A DNA stretch of 64,000 bases, taken from positions 124,001 to 188,000 of the forward strand of contig JAEDHK010000001.1 in assembly GCA_016297005.1 (NCBI GenBank), in the 5' to 3' direction. Of the stretch, positions 59,346 through 64,000 are shown piece by piece; the stretch's first letter is position 1; every line of letters starts with the position of its first letter. The position numbers and the translations under genes are program-made. The notes below the pieces were generated by a model. It saw only the letters and a program-made list of their open reading frames with translations. It searched no databases and was not told the DNA's origin. The DNA comes from Clostridia bacterium. Its GTDB lineage: Bacteria > Bacillota > Clostridia > Christensenellales > DTU072.

Positions 59346-62300
59346 ATGATATATACTTTTTCGAGTGATTTGCGCCAAAAAGCGCAATGGGGTAAAGGTC
59401 TTTGCTTTGCCCGTTCCTATTTTGTTCCGTTTTCCGGCAAAGAGCTTTGCTCGGCCTCTTCTCCGGAAAAAGAAGTTTTTGCAAGCGACCGTGTTTTCAG
59501 CCTGAGTGGCAGTTGGGATTTTTTTCTCGACGACGGAAAAGCCGCGTCGCTTAATACCGACCTTGTAAATTGGACGAAGACGGAAGTCCCTTCTTATTGG
59601 CAGGCGGAAGACGGCGCAAACAGCGTCTTTTCGGCCGGACGTAAAAATCGTAAGCCGTTGCCGCGCGGTATCTATCGCACGACTTTTTCCGTGTTTGACG
59701 AAAAAGAAACGCACCTCCTTTCGTTTACGCGCGTGGGGGGCGCGTTTGACGTCTACGTCAACGGACAGTTCTGCGGTTTTTCTATGACGGGAGAGGGCGA
59801 GTTCGACGTAACGTCGACGCTCTGCGCGGGAGAAAACGAACTTCTCGTGGTTGTTTCAAAATACAGCTCCGCCGATCTCTTTTTCTCCGGAAAAACCTAT
59901 CACGGCATCATCGGAGACGTGCTTTTGTCCGTTCACCCGGCTGCCTCCCTCGTGGACTACTCATTTTCATCTGTTTTCGATTCGGTCGCTTACCGCGGCA
60001 CGTTGTCTCTTGCGTTTATTGCCAAACAAGACTTCCGTACCAGGATCAGTCTTTGCGACGGCGATAAGATACTCCAGGTCAGAGAGCCTGTCGGCAAAGA
60101 GCAAACGGTCGAATTCCGCGATATGTTCCGCGCTTACACGCCGAACGATCCCTACCTGTACGATATCTACGTTCAGATTTTTATCGGAGACGAAGAAGTC
60201 GAGTGCTCCCGTTTGAGAGTGGGATTTTTTGACAGAAAGTCGGACGGAGCGTTTTCTTACTGCGATAAGCCCTATAAGATTATGGCGGCGGATTATCGCG
60301 GTTACGTCGGCAAGGACGGCAGGATGCTCGGGCGCGAAGATTATGCCAAGGATCTCGAATTGATAAAAAAATGTCATTTAAATGCCGTTCGCCTCGTTAC
60401 TCCCGCCGATCCGGAGTTCATTCGCCTCTGTTCAGAGAAAGGCGTCATGGTCGTCAACGGGTTCGGTTTCGACCTTTCGGGCTTGCCCGATAAAGGAGAG
60501 AAAGCAAGAGAAGCGTTTTTTGCGAGCGACGAAGCGGCGGACTTTGTTAAAGAAGTCTGCTTAACGCGCGCAATGCGCGATCGTAACGCGCCCGCCCTCG
60601 TCGGTTTTTCTTTCCCCGACGATTGCGATAAAAAGTGTTTTTCGGTCGTCGCCTCTGCCCTCAATCTGTCGTCGCTGTTCGTTCTGTACGGCGGCAACGC
60701 GGACGGATGCGCGCGTCTTGCAAGCGCAACTTCCGTCGAAACGGCGAAGAAAATTTCCGAAAACGCAAGCGGCGCGTTCTTTTCATTCGGAGCCGATATC
60801 GGCGGTAACGGTTTTTCTTCTATGTTCAGACTGGCGGAAAAGACTCCGTCCGTTTTCGGTTGTACGGTAAAAGAATTCCGTCCCGGTCTTTTCGACGAGA
60901 GCGATAAACCGACCGACGGCGCCATTTTCTGCAAGTATTATTTGCGACCTTTGCGTTCTGCGTTGCGTGAGGACCGCTTCCTCGACGTGCATAACGATTC
61001 TTATTTCGAGACTTCTTCCGGATATATGACCGTTACTTTCCGTACGCCTTACGGCAAAGCGGACGCACGTCGTTTTTCCGCAAAAATCGGCCCGAGAGAG
61101 ACGCGCACGTATATTCTGCCTCTTATCGAAGACGCGACCTCTATCGAGGTATGCTACCGCGACGCCGAGGGCTATCACGTCTCCTCTGAGATCATCCCGA
61201 TCGTCAAAGAAGATACTTTATCGCCGGCTATCGCCGAATTGCAATGTAAAAATTATACTTACGTCTCCCATCCTTTCGACGCCGCCGCGGAAGAAAACGC
61301 TCTTCCGCCCAGAGCCCGGGTGCTATGCGCCTCTTCGGAGGCCGCTTGCGACGGCGACGCCTCTAAGCAGGATCGTTGCGTTTCTTTGAACGGCGAATGG
61401 GCATTCCGCTATCTCGGAGCAGAACCGCTTCCCGCGTCATTTACTTCGGGCGAAGGGGAGTGGAAGACGATCTCCGTGCCTTCTTCCTGGGAAGAAGCCG
61501 GTTACGAAAAATTCGCATTCGTACACGGATATGGATTTGCTTGCAAAAAGGATAAAAAGAAAATTGATTTTGACGGTAAGCATACGACGAATACAACCGG
61601 TATTTACAGAAAAATCGTCAACGTAGCCGATCTGTCTTATCGTTATTTTCTCTATCTCGAAAGCGTTTTCGGCGCGGTGCAGGTCTACGTCAACGGTTCT
61701 TACGTCGGTTGTTCTTCTTATCTTACGTCGGAATTCGACCTGACCGATTTTATGTCCGCCGGAGAGAACGAAATTGTCTTGATTGTGAGAAAGTGGAGCA
61801 GAAACTCTTTTATTTACGCCGCCAATAATTTCGCCGCGACCGGTCTCATCGGCGACGTTACGTTGATCAAAACGCCGAAGTGCGGACTGCGCGACGCGTC
61901 GATCCGTTATAAAAAAGTACAGGATAAACTTGCGTTTGACGTGAACCTTACCTTCGGACAAGAGGGTGCGACGGCGGTCGTCTGCATAAAGAAAAACGGC
62001 GTCAGGATCGCCGAAGAAGAAAAAGAAATAACCGAAAAGACGATGTCTTTCTGCCTGACCGGAGACATGCAACTCTATTTCGACGAAAGTCCGGAACTTT
62101 ACGACGTATACGTGAGCGTGATCGAACGCGGTAAAGTCGTCGAGTGTTCCAAGATCAAAGCGGGTCCGTATTTGCTCGAAAAAGAAAACGGCGCGTTGCT
62201 TTATAATGGGGAACCATTGAAGATCCGCGCGGTGGTCTACAATCCCGTTTATTCTCCGAATAAGCGTCTGATGACGGCAACCGAATACCAAAAGGACCTC

Positions 62301-64000
62301 TTGCTCGTTAAAAAATACGGATTTAACGCCGTTCAACCGTCTTTCGTGGCGGGAGATTCTTTCTTGTCCGCTTGCCGGGAACTTGGACTGTACGTCGTTT
62401 GTCCCGTGCCCGTGCGAGAAGCCTATCCTATATGCGACCGCAAGCGCGGTTTCGGCGTCTGGTACGACCCGGACTTCGTTGCGCGCGTCAAAAAACAGGC
62501 CGAAATAGAATATAAACGTACGTCCTTATACAACAACGTTCTCGGATACGTCTTTATGCAGGAAGGCGATTTCCCGGCGTTTAAAGCCGCGACCGAAGGA
62601 CTTCTTGACATGGGCGCGCCTCTTGTGATAGGAGCTACCGGACAGATCGACGGTCTCGTATATCCGTCCGTCGATAAACTGACGGAGAAAGTGAGCGAGG
62701 GAATGGGTAAAGAAATTTTTTATCTGACCGAATACGCGCCTTCTTTCGGCGTCGGATGCCCGGACGCGACGAGATATGAAGATATCGTTTCCAGCAGTCC
62801 CTGCTGTCTCGGCGGCGCGATGGTTCGATTTGTGGATGAATTCATCGACGGGGAGGGCGGAAGAGACGACGGTTTGTTTACCATAGAGAGAAAACCGACC
62901 GCCGGCGCAAAAAATATTCAGTTCTTTTATCGGAAGGTAAAGACCGGATTGATATCCGAAAACCAACTCGAAATCGTCAATCTGCAAGAACATAAAGATA
63001 CTTCGGATTATCTTGTGAAGTTATGCATTGTCCGCGACGGAAAGGTGCTTTCACGTACCGATCTCGTGGCGACCGTTCCCGCGCGCTCCAAACGCGTCTA
63101 CGACGTTTTTATCGATCATATCGACGGAGATATGTTCCTGAACGTGGAGTTTTACGATAAAAAGAGTGGGGAACACTTATTTACCGAACAACACCGCTTA
63201 TCCGAAAAGATGCAGAAGTTCTCTCTTAAATGCAGCGATCGGTTGCGCGTTGACGAGTTCCCCGATTATATCGATATAACTTATAACGGCGGCGCAATGC
63301 GCTTCGATAAAAAGCTGGGCGCTTTCACGCGGTATACCGTTCGGGAAAAAGAAGTTTTGAAAGCCGATCGCCTGGTCGACGGCGGAAATTGCTTTGTCAG
63401 CAATATCGAACGTCCGTTCGTCCGCAACGTGTTAAAGTCCGATCGTCCCGTCTGGACCCGCTCTTTGCGCGACTTTTCCTGGAACAAAGGCGAAGACGGC
63501 ACGTACGTCGATATCCTTGTGGAAACCAGTATTAATCGTAAAGGTAAAGAGTGCTTCGTAATCCGGGATAAGTATATCGTCGGATCTTCGGGTAGAATAG
63601 AAGTATTCAGCGTTATCAATACGATGCGCCGCAATATGCCCAATCTCGACTGTTTCGGGAAGCAACTTCGCTTGCATAACGCTTTCGGAAACGTGACCTA
63701 TTACGGTCTGGGCCCCGAAAGCACGTACGTCGACATATGCGGCGGAGCCGTGATGGGCTTATATTCTTTGTCCGTAGACAGAGTTTTTGACGACATGCGC
63801 GTCAAACAGGAATGCGGCAACAGGATGAACGTCCACTACGTCGTGGCGCGCGATAAAGAGGGAGACGGTATCGTCTGTATCGCCGAACAAACGCCCTTCC
63901 AACTCCGCGTCAGCCCACTTTCCGATAAAGAGATCGAACGTGCTTGTCGCGGCGAAGCGACGGCGCAAAGCGGCGTTTACGTCGATATCAACGCCTTTGT
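59346..64000 (+). CDS. Tandem glycoside hydrolase family 2-like protein (3' end outside window)
   Basis: More than 1550 residues; the frame is still open at the window end. It contains two GH2-like units. Unit 1 (about 50-640) has a sugar-binding SLSGSWDFFLDD start, a YVNGQFCGFS loop, an Ig-like part and a TIM barrel start DLELIKKCHLNAVR, but the acid/base site reads FPDD rather than NE. Unit 2 (about 680-1300) has SLNGEWAFRYLG, YVNGSYVGCS, a barrel start KDLLLVKKYGFNAVQ, Glu1073 in FMQEGDF and Glu1129 in LTEYAPS as acid/base and nucleophile candidates. A beta-galactosidase domain-5-like block (YIDITYNGGAMRFDKKLG near 1309; YYGLGPESTYVD) follows. No signal peptide, so probably cytoplasmic. 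Confidence 0.85.
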   Translation, partial: MIYTFSSDLRQKAQWGKGLCFARSYFVPFSGKELCSASSPEKEVFASDRVFSLSGSWDFFLDDGKAASLNTDLVNWTKTEVPSYWQAEDGANSVFSAGRKNRKPLPRGIYRTTFSVFDEKETHLLSFTRVGGAFDVYVNGQFCGFSMTGEGEFDVTSTLCAGENELLVVVSKYSSADLFFSGKTYHGIIGDVLLSVHPAASLVDYSFSSVFDSVAYRGTLSLAFIAKQDFRTRISLCDGDKILQVREPVGKEQTVEFRDMFRAYTPNDPYLYDIYVQIFIGDEEVECSRLRVGFFDRKSDGAFSYCDKPYKIMAADYRGYVGKDGRMLGREDYAKDLELIKKCHLNAVRLVTPADPEFIRLCSEKGVMVVNGFGFDLSGLPDKGEKAREAFFASDEAADFVKEVCLTRAMRDRNAPALVGFSFPDDCDKKCFSVVASALNLSSLFVLYGGNADGCARLASATSVETAKKISENASGAFFSFGADIGGNGFSSMFRLAEKTPSVFGCTVKEFRPGLFDESDKPTDGAIFCKYYLRPLRSALREDRFLDVHNDSYFETSSGYMTVTFRTPYGKADARRFSAKIGPRETRTYILPLIEDATSIEVCYRDAEGYHVSSEIIPIVKEDTLSPAIAELQCKNYTYVSHPFDAAAEENALPPRARVLCASSEAACDGDASKQDRCVSLNGEWAFRYLGAEPLPASFTSGEGEWKTISVPSSWEEAGYEKFAFVHGYGFACKKDKKKIDFDGKHTTNTTGIYRKIVNVADLSYRYFLYLESVFGAVQVYVNGSYVGCSSYLTSEFDLTDFMSAGENEIVLIVRKWSRNSFIYAANNFAATGLIGDVTLIKTPKCGLRDASIRYKKVQDKLAFDVNLTFGQEGATAVVCIKKNGVRIAEEEKEITEKTMSFCLTGDMQLYFDESPELYDVYVSVIERGKVVECSKIKAGPYLLEKENGALLYNGEPLKIRAVVYNPVYSPNKRLMTATEYQKDLLLVKKYGFNAVQPSFVAGDSFLSACRELGLYVVCPVPVREAYPICDRKRGFGVWYDPDFVARVKKQAEIEYKRTSLYNNVLGYVFMQEGDFPAFKAATEGLLDMGAPLVIGATGQIDGLVYPSVDKLTEKVSEGMGKEIFYLTEYAPSFGVGCPDATRYEDIVSSSPCCLGGAMVRFVDEFIDGEGGRDDGLFTIERKPTAGAKNIQFFYRKVKTGLISENQLEIVNLQEHKDTSDYLVKLCIVRDGKVLSRTDLVATVPARSKRVYDVFIDHIDGDMFLNVEFYDKKSGEHLFTEQHRLSEKMQKFSLKCSDRLRVDEFPDYIDITYNGGAMRFDKKLGAFTRYTVREKEVLKADRLVDGGNCFVSNIERPFVRNVLKSDRPVWTRSLRDFSWNKGEDGTYVDILVETSINRKGKECFVIRDKYIVGSSGRIEVFSVINTMRRNMPNLDCFGKQLRLHNAFGNVTYYGLGPESTYVDICGGAVMGLYSLSVDRVFDDMRVKQECGNRMNVHYVVARDKEGDGIVCIAEQTPFQLRVSPLSDKEIERACRGEATAQSGVYVDINAF

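Noticed and set aside
1..64000. tRNA, rRNA, CRISPR, prophage or IS elements
   Set aside because: Reading both strands I saw no T-loop-like tRNA pattern, repeat-spacer array, transposase or integrase motif; a tRNAscan-SE and ISfinder run would be decisive.

Overview
The window looks like a chromosomal segment of an anaerobic member of the Bacillota (Clostridia-like, probably gut-associated). The evidence is ferredoxin-dependent 2-oxoacid oxidoreductase genes, a SpoVB-type flippase, DUF4364 and TIGR01440 families, a THF riboswitch ahead of an ECF folate S component, many lipoproteins, and sigma-A promoters that mostly have exact 17-bp spacers. Base composition looks roughly balanced by eye. No rRNA, tRNA, CRISPR array, phage or insertion sequence was recognised. 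No species is claimed.

Layout. 1-6.3 kb: end of an unknown gene, a MATE exporter, a DUF4097 lipoprotein and a rhaB-rhaA-rhaD block that converts L-rhamnose to dihydroxyacetone phosphate and lactaldehyde. 6.3-9.7 kb (minus): lysA, a fused aroE-aroK and an amidohydrolase. 9.7-15 kb: Mrp-type Fe-S carrier ATPase, a C_GCAxxG_C_C protein, a PAP2 phosphatase, a stand-alone acyl/AMP ligase, then minD-minE. 15-20 kb: a membrane protein (minus), a ferredoxin plus three-subunit 2-oxoacid:ferredoxin oxidoreductase, a phosphoesterase and a polysaccharide deacetylase. 20-26.9 kb (minus): one likely operon of DUF6273 lipoprotein, apgM, a short alaS, a lipoprotein and a degenerate RACo-like protein.

26.9-41 kb is the most unusual part: an 11.2-kb NRPS gene followed by overlapping genes for a GPH/MFS transporter, an Lgt-family membrane enzyme and an Sfp-type phosphopantetheinyl transferase. 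My manual domain reading is acyl ligase-T-C-A-T-C-T-E-C-A(Ser)-T-TE. The second peptide module has no adenylation domain. The terminal A domain reads as serine specific. The thioesterase has Cys where Ser is usual. Together these suggest an N-acyl tripeptide ending in serine, possibly released as a strained or cyclic ester such as a beta-lactone. That product is inference.

41-50.9 kb holds housekeeping genes: dut, DUF4364, a second amidohydrolase, M18 aminopeptidase, an FTR-like protein, TIGR01440, an MMPL exporter, a CofE-like ligase and an esterase. 51-64 kb holds a 1865-residue surface lipoprotein with an additional C-terminal membrane anchor, a SpoVB-type flippase, the THF riboswitch with folT, and a giant tandem GH2 protein that runs off the window end.

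Three genes (MATE, minD, NRPS) have a -10 box immediately upstream of the start codon and no Shine-Dalgarno sequence, so they are probably translated from leaderless or nearly leaderless mRNA.
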